From Bremerella sp. P1 (GTDB lineage Bacteria; Planctomycetota; Planctomycetia; Pirellulales; Pirellulaceae): a DNA stretch of 64,000 nucleotides. The stretch's first letter is position 1; every line of letters starts with the position of its first letter. The translations under genes were made by a program, and so were the position numbers. Positions 8,276-15,281 of the stretch are shown here, one piece after another. Under the pieces are notes generated by a model, which searched no databases, was not told the DNA's origin, and saw nothing but the letters and a program-made list of their open reading frames with translations. The stretch covers positions 2,356,001-2,420,000 of the forward strand of contig NZ_CP118164.1 of assembly GCF_028748185.1 (NCBI RefSeq), in the 5' to 3' direction.

Positions 8276-8340
8276 AATATCGTTACTGCCCTGGAACGAA
8301 ACTCTCGTGCGACGGCAGTTGCTTAGCTGTCTACATTTTC
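8213..8340 (-). ncRNA. Candidate small structured RNA ending at the 8213 terminator
   Basis: Upstream of the terminator on the minus strand a second hairpin is possible (CTGCC at about 8319 pairing with GGCAG near 8290), giving two stems followed by a U-run, as in many bacterial sRNAs. No known RNA family was recognised and no promoter was firmly placed. This is a hypothesis; the element may simply be a long 3' UTR of the 8580-8960 gene. Confidence 0.25.
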
Positions 8341-8579
8341 ACCCGGCACCAAACAGAATCGATGTGGCAAACCGAGGATGAAGAAAATGCTAAGACCAGT
8401 CTAATCTCAGGTGGCCCGCATACTACTCCGCAAGATGGGGGATATATCTCGTCATATCCCGGGGTTTTGGCCTTTTTATAGGGGTTGAATCACCTTTAAC
8501 GACCCAAAACACTCCTCCGTACGGGCGGTTTACGTTCTACCGCAAGATGACACATGACTCCGGAATTGTGCTTGGACAC

Positions 8580-8960
8580 TTACCTCAGGAAAGGAATTGC
8601 TACCGGAATCACGTAGCGTTCCCCTTCATACGCCTTCATAGCAGGCAAGATCGTGAAGATAACTTGAATAGCGAAGGTAGCCATCGCGAGCAGAATTCCG
8701 ATGTAAACGCACATCATGACGCCTGACGCCATGTAGGCCAGAATCAGTGTGATTTGAAAGTTGATCGCCTGCTTCCCGTGGAAGTCGACAAAGGGGGATT
8801 TATCCTTCATCAGGATCCACAGAATCAACGGACCGAACACGTTGGTTAGTAGCCCCAGGATATGACATAAAAGGGCCATGTTGCGGTCGTCTTGCGTGAC
8901 TTCCTGGGTGTGCCCTGGTTCGTTGGGAGACTCAAACGGACTGGAGTAATCTGACGACAT
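8580..8960 (-). CDS. DUF4870 (Tic20-like) small membrane protein
   Basis: 126 residues. A polar N-terminus (1-25) precedes the DUF4870 signature: DRNMALLCHILGLLTNVFGPLILWILMK, then KSPFVDFHGKQAINFQIT, and two further hydrophobic segments, with KAYEGERYVIP near the end. This matches the DUF4870/Tic20-like family of small three- to four-helix membrane proteins, whose function in bacteria is not settled. Start ATG 8960 is preceded by an AAGGA-like site. It follows the next minus-strand membrane gene with a 54-nt gap and may be cotranscribed with it. Confidence 0.85.
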   Translation of the reverse strand: MSSDYSSPFESPNEPGHTQEVTQDDRNMALLCHILGLLTNVFGPLILWILMKDKSPFVDFHGKQAINFQITLILAYMASGVMMCVYIGILLAMATFAIQVIFTILPAMKAYEGERYVIPVAIPFLR

Positions 8961-9014
8961 CGTTTCATCCTTCGCGGTAAGACTCGAAGCGGGTGCGTCG
9001 GCGCCCCCAGCGTA

Positions 9015-9560
9015 TCACTTCTCGGCAGCGACTTCATCTTTTGGCATGTGGGTTTGGCGATAACGATCAACCACGACCCAGACCATCAGGATCATGCCGC
9101 CCAGGAATCCGCCTGCGTAGCTTGCCGAGTGGATCCAAAGGTCGATGAGAAACGCATCCTGCTTCTCTTTGGGAATGACATGCGTAAATCCGCCGGCCAG
9201 GTGAATTACATCGTTGGCCGTAAGCAGGTAGCAGGTCACCCCAGCGGCCATGGCCAGTGCGGCGGTGCCTGCCATCAGGACCAGCATCGGGCGTATTAAG
9301 TCACGAGCCGACTTCTTCACCAGCGAGCCGACCTGGCTGACAAATGCCAACGGAACACCGAGCATCGCTCCGACCCACCAGGTTGCCAGGAAGCCCCAGG
9401 CCAGTCCCAACACCGTGGGATTTTCCGTCCCGCCTAAGATCGGCTGGTGGCCGATGGTGAAGTACTCGACGCAGATCCGAGCCGTGACCTGATCGTGGAC
9501 GACGCCATAGATGACGCACATCAAGATCGAGAGCCCCACAATAATCGGCGACTGCGTCAT
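9015..9560 (-). CDS. Multi-pass membrane protein of unknown function
   Basis: 181 residues with about four transmembrane helices: residues ~5-22, ~50-75, ~92-113 and ~145-165. The loop between helices 1 and 2 contains RICVEYFTIGHQPILGG, and the C-terminus is polar (RQTHMPKDEVAAEK). Similar proteins occur as uncharacterised membrane proteins in planctomycetes and cyanobacteria, but I cannot name a family with certainty. It lies upstream of the DUF4870 gene on the same strand. Start ATG 9560. Confidence 0.7.
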   Translation of the reverse strand: MTQSPIIVGLSILMCVIYGVVHDQVTARICVEYFTIGHQPILGGTENPTVLGLAWGFLATWWVGAMLGVPLAFVSQVGSLVKKSARDLIRPMLVLMAGTAALAMAAGVTCYLLTANDVIHLAGGFTHVIPKEKQDAFLIDLWIHSASYAGGFLGGMILMVWVVVDRYRQTHMPKDEVAAEK

Positions 9561-9675
9561 GCATTGCCCCTATGCCAGATGAGTACGAAAAAGGCCGATG
9601 GGTACGTTTCCCAAAGGGGATTCGTCAGCCATCGGCCATTCTTGGATTTTTTTGTGTGAGGGTCACGTGGTTTGT

Positions 9676-9712
9676 TGCCCCTCACCCTAACCCTCTCCCC
9701 TCAGGGGCGAGG
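9676..9712. repeat. Short dispersed palindromic repeat
   Basis: CCCTCACCCTAACCCTCTCC followed by CCTCAGGGGCGAGGG. The second half folds (CCCTC-CCCC with GGGG-GAGGG). The CCCTCACCCTAACCC core is a recurrent intergenic repeat in many bacterial genomes. It sits just past the stop of the GSDH gene, so it may also act as a 3' hairpin. Confidence 0.45.
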
Positions 9713-9724
9713 GAACAAGATTCG

Positions 9725-10933
9725 TTACTCGGCGGAAACGAACTCGTAGATCGAGCCGTAGTCGCCGAAGATCGCACACATCAGCACTTCGCCATCTTCT
9801 GTTTCGCCGAAGCAAACGACCGGTGGGTTCGAGGGCTCTTCAATACGGAAGTTCTTACCAGCCTTCTTGGTTTCGTAGTCGTACTCGAGCGCCCACACCT
9901 TACCGGCCACGTAGTCGGCGTACAGGAACTTGCCGACCAGCTGCGGCACCTTCTTGCCGCGGTAAACGTAGCCGCTGGTAATCGACTTACCGACGTTGTG
10001 GTGATACTCGTAAATCGGATCGATGTACTTTGCCCCTGGCTTGGCAAACTCCTGGGAGAACGGATGCAAACCTTCTCGCACGTTCCAGCCGTAGTTACCG
10101 CCCTTGGTGATGATGTCGATTTCTTCCCACAGGCCCTGACCCACGTCACCGGCCCAACAGGCACCTGTCTCGCGGTCGAAGGTCAGACGCCAGACGTTCC
10201 GCAGACCATACGCATAGATCTCAGGCTTGGCCCCTTCGGTGTTCACGAAAGGATTGTCGGCCGGGATGCCGTAGTTCTGGCCGTTCTCTTTCTTGTCGAC
10301 ATCAATTCGCAAGATCGACCCCATCCAGGTACCCAGGTTCTGGCCGTTGCCCGTCGGATCATTACCACTGCCGCCGTCACCCAGGGCAATGTACAGGTAA
10401 CCATCGGGGCCGAACTCGATGCTGCCGCCGTTATGATTCCAGAACGGCTGATCGATCGTCATCAGCACTTCTTCCGATGCAGGATCCCCTTTGCCATCCT
10501 TCGTCTTGAAACGAGAGACGTGCGAAACGAGGCCGTCCTTGATCGTGTAGTAAACGAAGAACTCGCCGTTCTCTTTGAAGTTGGGATGGAACGCCAGTCC
10601 CAAGAGCCCTTCTTCGTTCTGCTTCGGGTTGAAGTGAACCGAGTCCTCGATATCCAAAAAGACTTCCGTCTCTTCGACCTGCGGATCATTCGGTGCGACC
10701 AGGATCACGCCTTGCTGTTCGGCAAAGAACAGACGGTTGGTGCCGTCGCCGGCATGGGTGATCGTAATTGGGCGGCGGATGCGCAAGTTGGTAAAGGTCT
10801 TCTTGGGCAGCACCGACAAGATCGGATCATTGGGGATCGGCGGACCTTCGACTTCCTTCTTCTGCGCCAAGGCCGGCACAGCCAACAAGGCGATCATCGG
10901 AAGCGTACAAAACAATCGAAGCAAACGATTCAT
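9725..10933 (-). CDS. Secreted GSDH-type PQQ-dependent sugar dehydrogenase-like protein
   Basis: 402 residues. A signal peptide ends around ALAQ (residues 20-24). The mature part is a six-bladed propeller of the glucose/sorbosone dehydrogenase family: THAGDGTNRLFFAEQQG, EEGLLGLAFHPNF, WNHNGGSIEFGPDGYLYIALGDGG, GLRNVWRLTFDRETG, DVGQGLWEEIDII, GGNYGWNVREG and ITSGYVYRG are family landmarks. Family members such as YliI oxidise aldose sugars with PQQ in the periplasm; many planctomycete homologues are uncharacterised and may not bind PQQ. It is monocistronic, with gaps of 160-170 nt on both sides. Start ATG 10933. Confidence 0.88.
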   Translation of the reverse strand: MNRLLRLFCTLPMIALLAVPALAQKKEVEGPPIPNDPILSVLPKKTFTNLRIRRPITITHAGDGTNRLFFAEQQGVILVAPNDPQVEETEVFLDIEDSVHFNPKQNEEGLLGLAFHPNFKENGEFFVYYTIKDGLVSHVSRFKTKDGKGDPASEEVLMTIDQPFWNHNGGSIEFGPDGYLYIALGDGGSGNDPTGNGQNLGTWMGSILRIDVDKKENGQNYGIPADNPFVNTEGAKPEIYAYGLRNVWRLTFDRETGACWAGDVGQGLWEEIDIITKGGNYGWNVREGLHPFSQEFAKPGAKYIDPIYEYHHNVGKSITSGYVYRGKKVPQLVGKFLYADYVAGKVWALEYDYETKKAGKNFRIEEPSNPPVVCFGETEDGEVLMCAIFGDYGSIYEFVSAE

Positions 10934-11104
10934 GGTCGAGATGCTCTCAGCACAGGGGGAAAAACGGAAAGACCAGCGGCAGGAACGTCGGGACTATTTT
11001 AGCTGGCCAGATTGCTGGATTCCATGCACCAGGCTGCTCTTGATGCCCATCTTCGCCAAGTTTACGGGCGGGACTTTTGGGGGGAAGAGCGTCTCGAACT
11101 GGCC

Positions 11105-12100
11105 CTAATGCGATACCAAATCCCGCGCTAATTGAACCGCGTGGATCATGCTCGACACTTTCGCCTTCCCCTGCCAGGCAATATCAAACGCGGTGCCATG
11201 ATCGACCGACGTTCGCACGATCGGCAGACCTAACGTCGTATTCACGGCGACATCGAAGGCCAGCGCTTTGAGTGGGATGTGCCCTTGGTCGTGGTACATG
11301 CAGATGACGCAGTCGTACAGCGGGCGGCGTTCGGCTAAAAAGGCCGTGTCAGGCGGGACCGGACCGTCGATGTGGATTCCTTTGGCGCGTGCCCCTTCCA
11401 CCGCAGGCACGATGATGCGTTCTTCTTCGCGATCGCCGAACAGACCGTGTTCGCCGGCATGCGGATTGAGCCCGCATACCAGGAGACGTGGCTCACGCTT
11501 GCGAATCTTCCGCATCGCTTCGACCGTCAAGTCGATCACTTCATCGATCCGCTGGATGGTCAGCAGCTCTGGCACATCGCGGTAGCCGACGTGCGTGGTG
11601 ACAAAGCTGCAGGTCAGCTCTTCGCTGGTCAGCATCATGCAGCCCGTTTCGCGGCCGCAGCGTTCGATCAATATCTCGGTATGGCCGGGGTAGAAATGCT
11701 TGGCTGCGTGCAGGGCTTCTTTGTTGATCGGTCCCGTGGTGATGCCGTCGGCTTTGCCGGCCAGGACGAAGTCGATGGCCTTGGTGAAGTATTGGTAGGA
11801 AGCCTCGCCCCCTTCGGCGGTGACTTTGCCATGCTGGAAGTTGTCGATATCGATCGTGCCGAAGTCGACGACCGTGGCCTCTTTCAGCGAGTGCAGGTCC
11901 ATCGCTTCATGGAAGGGAACCACATTCTTCGGTTCGGGATAGCCGCATACGTGGGCGACCTGACGCAGGATGGCGGCGTCGCCAAAGATGATTGGAACGG
12001 TGCCGGCGTACTGGTTGTGATCCAACAAGAACTGCAGACAGACCTCAGGCCCAACCCCGCCGGGGTCTCCCATGGTCACGATAATTCGCGGAAGCAACAC
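11105..12100 (-). CDS. pdxA: 4-hydroxythreonine-4-phosphate dehydrogenase
   Basis: 331 residues, the usual length. The family hallmark [13 protein letters not shown] is at the N-terminus, followed by [11 protein letters not shown] and [14 protein letters not shown]. Near the C-terminus come [23 protein letters not shown] and [14 protein letters not shown], which include the metal-binding histidines. PdxA oxidises 4-phosphohydroxy-L-threonine in the DXP-dependent branch of pyridoxal phosphate synthesis, in the cytosol. The start is GTG 12100, since no ATG precedes the conserved N-terminal strand; TTG 12097 is a lesser alternative. It is divergent from the phzF-family gene with about 150 bp between starts. 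Confidence 0.95.
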   Translation of the reverse strand: MLLPRIIVTMGDPGGVGPEVCLQFLLDHNQYAGTVPIIFGDAAILRQVAHVCGYPEPKNVVPFHEAMDLHSLKEATVVDFGTIDIDNFQHGKVTAEGGEASYQYFTKAIDFVLAGKADGITTGPINKEALHAAKHFYPGHTEILIERCGRETGCMMLTSEELTCSFVTTHVGYRDVPELLTIQRIDEVIDLTVEAMRKIRKREPRLLVCGLNPHAGEHGLFGDREEERIIVPAVEGARAKGIHIDGPVPPDTAFLAERRPLYDCVICMYHDQGHIPLKALAFDVAVNTTLGLPIVRTSVDHGTAFDIAWQGKAKVSSMIHAVQLARDLVSH

Positions 12101-12251
12101 GCCCAGTACTTTCTTTCCAGTGGCAAGTGAACAGCACCTGTTCTATTGTACCTTCTATCGCCATTTCGCCGAGGGAGGCGAACCTTTTGCCCCGGCTGTG
12201 GTGTCTGCCTGGCGGACTGATGCCACTTCCTTAGCTAAGAAATCACGACCC

Positions 12252-13046
12252 ATGCCGCGTACGCTTTATCAAGTCGATGCGTTCACATCCAAACCCTTTG
12301 CTGGGAATCCGGCCGCTGTCTGTTGGCTGGACGAGCCGGTCGATGCCAAGTGGATGCAACAGGTTGCGGCGGAAATGAACCTTGCGGAAACGGCGTTTGT
12401 TCATCCGGAAGGAGAGTCGCTCCGGCTGCGATGGTTCACGCCGGCCGTGGAAGTCGACCTGTGCGGACACGCCACGCTGGCTACCGCGCACACGCTATGG
12501 CAGCACAAAGGATTTCCCAGCGAGAAGACACTTTGCTTCGAAACCCGCAGCGGAACGCTCACCGCCAGTTCGCATGGAGAGATGATCGAACTCGATTTCC
12601 CGATTGCCCCAGCCGAGGAAACCGCGCCGGTCGATGGCCTGCTGGAAAGTCTGGGGATTAGCGATTTCACGTTTTGCGGTAAGAACGCCTGGGACTGGCT
12701 GATCGAAGTTCCCTCAGCGGAAGACGTTCGTCAACTCAATCCCAATCATGCGCTGCTGGCACCGGTGACGTCGCGCGGGGTGATGGTCACCGCGAAAAGT
12801 GACACGCCGGAGTACGACTTCATCTCGCGTTTCTTTGGACCGGCCGCTGGCATTCCGGAAGACCCGGTCACCGGTTCTGCGCACTGCGTCTTGGGTGAGT
12901 ATTGGAGCCGCAAGCTGAACAAGCAGGTCATGAAGGCGTATCAAGCATCGCCGCGCGGTGGAGAAGTCGAAGTCGAGGTTCGAAACGAGCGTGCCCTCCT
13001 AAGAGGGCACGCCGTTGTTGTTGCTAAGATTGAACTGTTCGTCTAA
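12252..13046 (+). CDS. PhzF-family isomerase-like protein
   Basis: 264 residues. It starts MPRTLYQVDAFT with FAGNPAAVC (16-24), NLAETAFV with the catalytic Glu46, RWFTPAVEVDLCGHATLAT, and later GIPEDPVTGSAHC. These are the conserved blocks of the PhzF fold (two diaminopimelate-epimerase-like halves). PhzF itself isomerises a phenazine precursor, but no other phenazine genes are here, so the substrate is unknown; most homologues are uncharacterised housekeeping enzymes. ATG 12252 is chosen because it begins exactly at the conserved N-terminus; in-frame sequence upstream is unlike the family. A perfect 9-bp stem with a 4-nt loop (12990-13011) lies inside the last codons. Confidence 0.9.
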   Translation: MPRTLYQVDAFTSKPFAGNPAAVCWLDEPVDAKWMQQVAAEMNLAETAFVHPEGESLRLRWFTPAVEVDLCGHATLATAHTLWQHKGFPSEKTLCFETRSGTLTASSHGEMIELDFPIAPAEETAPVDGLLESLGISDFTFCGKNAWDWLIEVPSAEDVRQLNPNHALLAPVTSRGVMVTAKSDTPEYDFISRFFGPAAGIPEDPVTGSAHCVLGEYWSRKLNKQVMKAYQASPRGGEVEVEVRNERALLRGHAVVVAKIELFV

Positions 13047-13098
13047 AGAATCCTTTCTCCATAGACCTCCTTAAGTTCAAAAGTGTGGGTGTCGTGAT

Positions 13099-13153
13099 CA
13101 CGTTGGCGTGGGAATGTCATCCCGGGGTCGTATTAGATGCCCGCGCCAACGTG
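13099..13153. repeat. 10-bp perfect inverted repeat
   Basis: CACGTTGGCG (13099-13108) pairs with CGCCAACGTG (13144-13153) around a 35-nt loop, in the gap after the phzF-family gene. No T-run adjoins it. It may be a REP-like element or a 3' hairpin for the convergent transcripts. Confidence 0.35.
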
Positions 13154-13179
13154 GGCATGGCACCGCTGAGTTTGATGGT

Positions 13180-13422
13180 TTAGTCTGGCTCGTTGAGCAG
13201 ACCCACTTTGGCCAACAGCACGTGCAGGCCTTGGTCGATCGCAGACGGCTGGCAGTCCTGACACGATACTCGCCATTGGCTTTGCGTCAGGATCGGATAC
13301 CCGATCAGGCCTGCCAACAGCAAGATGCCCATCCCTTCCAGGACAATCGCTCGCACCACGTGCATGCCGGCTTGTGCCGAGCTTCGTTTGCCACTGCGTT
13401 GGGCGTGTCTTCTTCTGGTCAC
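13180..13422 (-). CDS. Possible small single-pass membrane protein
   Basis: 80 residues: a strongly basic N-terminus (MTRRRHAQRSGKRS), one hydrophobic helix (AIVLEGMGILLLAGLIGYPI) and a short tail with a CQDC pair, in an otherwise unassigned gap. The topology is plausible for a real small protein, but I see no family and no clear ribosome binding site. It could be chance. Confidence 0.4.
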   Translation of the reverse strand: MTRRRHAQRSGKRSSAQAGMHVVRAIVLEGMGILLLAGLIGYPILTQSQWRVSCQDCQPSAIDQGLHVLLAKVGLLNEPD

Positions 13423-13660
13423 TGCGTTCCTCCGTGTGCTATCGCGTTGTTGTTGCCAGGACCGAAGTTACTCTCCGTCATGAACCTCGCCTGGGAACAA
13501 ATACTGATACGGCGAGCCCCCGGTGGCAGTTCGCGAATTCTTCGAATTCCTCGAAGCAGCACTGATAGCACAGCACTGCTCGATCCAACCGTGGCAAATG
13601 GGACCGGATTGATGTTATCCTGGGGGCTTGTCGAGCTTCTCGTTGGAAACCCATCTTCGC

Positions 13661-14422
13661 ATGCCGCACCCTGACTTCCCCCACGAACCACAACGCCCCA
13701 AACGCGAAAGCTTTGGAACGGAAATTGGCATCGCGCTGATGTCAATCGTTGTGGCCGGCCTGCTGCTAGTGATTGGCGGACTGATCTTTAACTGGGCTGC
13801 CAAGCCCACGCCTCCTCCGGTACATGACACCGACCAGGACCCAACGGTCAGCAAGTTTCGTCGCGTCGGCTTCGAGATCGGCCGCGACAACGAGAACCGC
13901 ATTCAAGTCATCACCACGCCCAACCCGCTTCTGGTGACCAACAAAGACCTGGCCATGATCACGGGGCTGCCTGACCTGATCGTGCTCGACCTGCGCGGCA
14001 CGCAAATCAGTGATGAAGCGATTACGCATCTGACCGACCTGCCAAGTTTGGAGCAGCTTTACCTGGGTGGGTCGGTGATCACTGATACCGAGCCGACACT
14101 GTTTCATGCCCGGTTCACCGACGCAGCCGTCGACCCGGTGGTGGAGTTGACTTCGCTCAAAGTCCTGAGCCTGGCCAAGACCGATATCGGAGACGAGGCC
14201 GTGGTGAAGCTTCCGGCGCTGACCAACCTGGAAGTCCTTTATCTGCTGGGAACCAACGTCACCGACCAGAGCATCGACGCGCTATCGCAAATGAAGTCGC
14301 TCCAAAAGCTGTTCCTGCAAGAGACAGCCATCACACCGGCAGGACTTACGCGACTTCGCAAGGCCCTGCCAGAGACTGAGATCCTTCCGCTGGATGAAAG
14401 CGACGCCGCGGACGATTCTTAG
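13661..14422 (+). CDS. Membrane-anchored leucine-rich-repeat protein
   Basis: 253 residues: a polar N-terminus (PHPDFPHEPQRPKRESFG), one transmembrane helix (IGIALMSIVVAGLLLVIGGLIF), then an extracytoplasmic part with about five leucine-rich repeats of 23-24 residues (LIVLDLRGTQISDEAI, LEQLYLGGSVIT, LKVLSLAKTDIGDEAV, LEVLYLLGTNVTDQSI, LQKLFLQETAIT). Its plan resembles the tandem LRR genes at the left edge, but the anchor sequence differs. ATG 13661 is preferred to a TTG 33 nt upstream, because the basic, helix-preceding N-terminus begins there. No enzymatic domain is seen; the role is unknown. A MITE-like element begins right at its stop codon. Confidence 0.8.
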   Translation: MPHPDFPHEPQRPKRESFGTEIGIALMSIVVAGLLLVIGGLIFNWAAKPTPPPVHDTDQDPTVSKFRRVGFEIGRDNENRIQVITTPNPLLVTNKDLAMITGLPDLIVLDLRGTQISDEAITHLTDLPSLEQLYLGGSVITDTEPTLFHARFTDAAVDPVVELTSLKVLSLAKTDIGDEAVVKLPALTNLEVLYLLGTNVTDQSIDALSQMKSLQKLFLQETAITPAGLTRLRKALPETEILPLDESDAADDS

Positions 14423-14616
14423 TAGCCACAGAGGACACGGAGAGCGGAAGATATGAAGGGCGACCGCGGATTACTCAGATTGGCGCGGATAAGAATCGAC
14501 CTGTCGAGGTTGTCTCGAATCATGAGTGGCCCAGAAACTTCCATCCCATCGGCGTATATCCGCGCAATCCGTGGTTAAAACTCTTCCCTCGGTGATCTCT
14601 GTGTCCTCTGTGGCTA
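14423..14616. mobile_element. MITE-like inverted-repeat element
   Basis: The ends are near-perfect inverted repeats: TAGCCACAGAGGACACGGAG from 14423 and, reading inwards from 14616 on the other strand, the same sequence with one mismatch. Inside, a second pair of complementary arms contains 'gcggatta' and 'taatccgcgg'-like words (around 14468-14495 and 14553-14577), so the whole ~194 bp can fold on itself. It has no coding capacity. Similar 'CCACAGAGGACACAGAG' units are frequent as dispersed intergenic repeats in bacteria. Its left end abuts the stop of the LRR gene; pyrE starts 110 bp beyond it. Confidence 0.55.
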
Positions 14617-14726
14617 GTCCAATCTGCCCTTTCAGGTCCTGAGAGATCTCCCCCCTGACCTGCTTTGCCGGGATGCGGTACGATGGGTTTCGATTGGCAA
14701 ACGACCCTGCGACCGAGGAAAGACCG

Positions 14727-15281
14727 ATGCAATACAGCAAAGAGAAGCTGATTGAAATTGTTCGTGACAAAGGCCTGAAATTTGGCGACTTCACGCTCGC
14801 CTCTGGCAAAAAGGCTTCGTACTATCTCGATTGCCGGAAGGTGACTCTTTCCAGCGAAGGGGCCCTGCAGGTTGGTCTGGGCATCCTGGAAATGCTGGGC
14901 GACGACCTGCCGGATGCCGTCGGCGGGATGGCCATCGGGGCCGATCCAATCTCGGCTTCGGTCATCACCGTGGCCGCCGTGCAAGGCAAATCGCTGGCCG
15001 GGTTCATCGTTCGCAAAGAAGCCAAGGCTCACGGCACCGGCCAGGACGTGGAAGGCCCCGTGGTTGCCGGTAACGAGTGCGTGATCGTCGAAGACGTGGT
15101 CACGACCGGCGGTAGCTCGCTCAAGGCGATCGAAAAGGTCGAAGCAGCCGGGCTGAAAGTGCTCGGCGTGATTGCGATTGTCGATCGCATGGAAGGTGGC
15201 AAGAAGGCCTTCGCCGATGCAGGCTACGAGCTACGCACCCTGCTGACGATTGAAGACTTCGGTATCACTCCACCGCAATAA
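14727..15281 (+). CDS. pyrE: Orotate phosphoribosyltransferase
   Basis: 184 residues. It contains the phosphoribosyltransferase PRPP motif CVIVEDVVTTGGSS (118-131) and the OPRT-type N-terminus with GDFTLASGKKASYYLDCRKV. It joins orotate and PRPP to form OMP in pyrimidine synthesis, in the cytosol. ATG 14727 is preceded by GAGGAAAGA at a good distance and gives the family's normal N-terminus; a frame extension upstream to 14673 lacks support. It converges with the transporter gene on the minus strand and the two overlap by 17 bp at their 3' ends. Confidence 0.95.
   Translation: MQYSKEKLIEIVRDKGLKFGDFTLASGKKASYYLDCRKVTLSSEGALQVGLGILEMLGDDLPDAVGGMAIGADPISASVITVAAVQGKSLAGFIVRKEAKAHGTGQDVEGPVVAGNECVIVEDVVTTGGSSLKAIEKVEAAGLKVLGVIAIVDRMEGGKKAFADAGYELRTLLTIEDFGITPPQ

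Larger units (their letters stand above)
7812..8579. other. Long intergenic region (768 bp)
   Basis: No protein gene is convincing here. The region contains T-rich tracts near 7985-8030, the small hairpin GGCTATTTTTAGCC near 8020, a 10-bp direct repeat CCGCAAGATG at 8428-8437 and 8540-8549, and the strong minus-strand terminator described separately. Its length in an otherwise compact stretch suggests a non-coding RNA or extended regulatory leader for one of the flanking minus-strand genes. Confidence 0.5.

Noticed and set aside
13419-13745. Minus-strand frame overlapping the LRR gene start
   Set aside because: Overlaps the better-supported plus-strand LRR gene and has no helix or domain.
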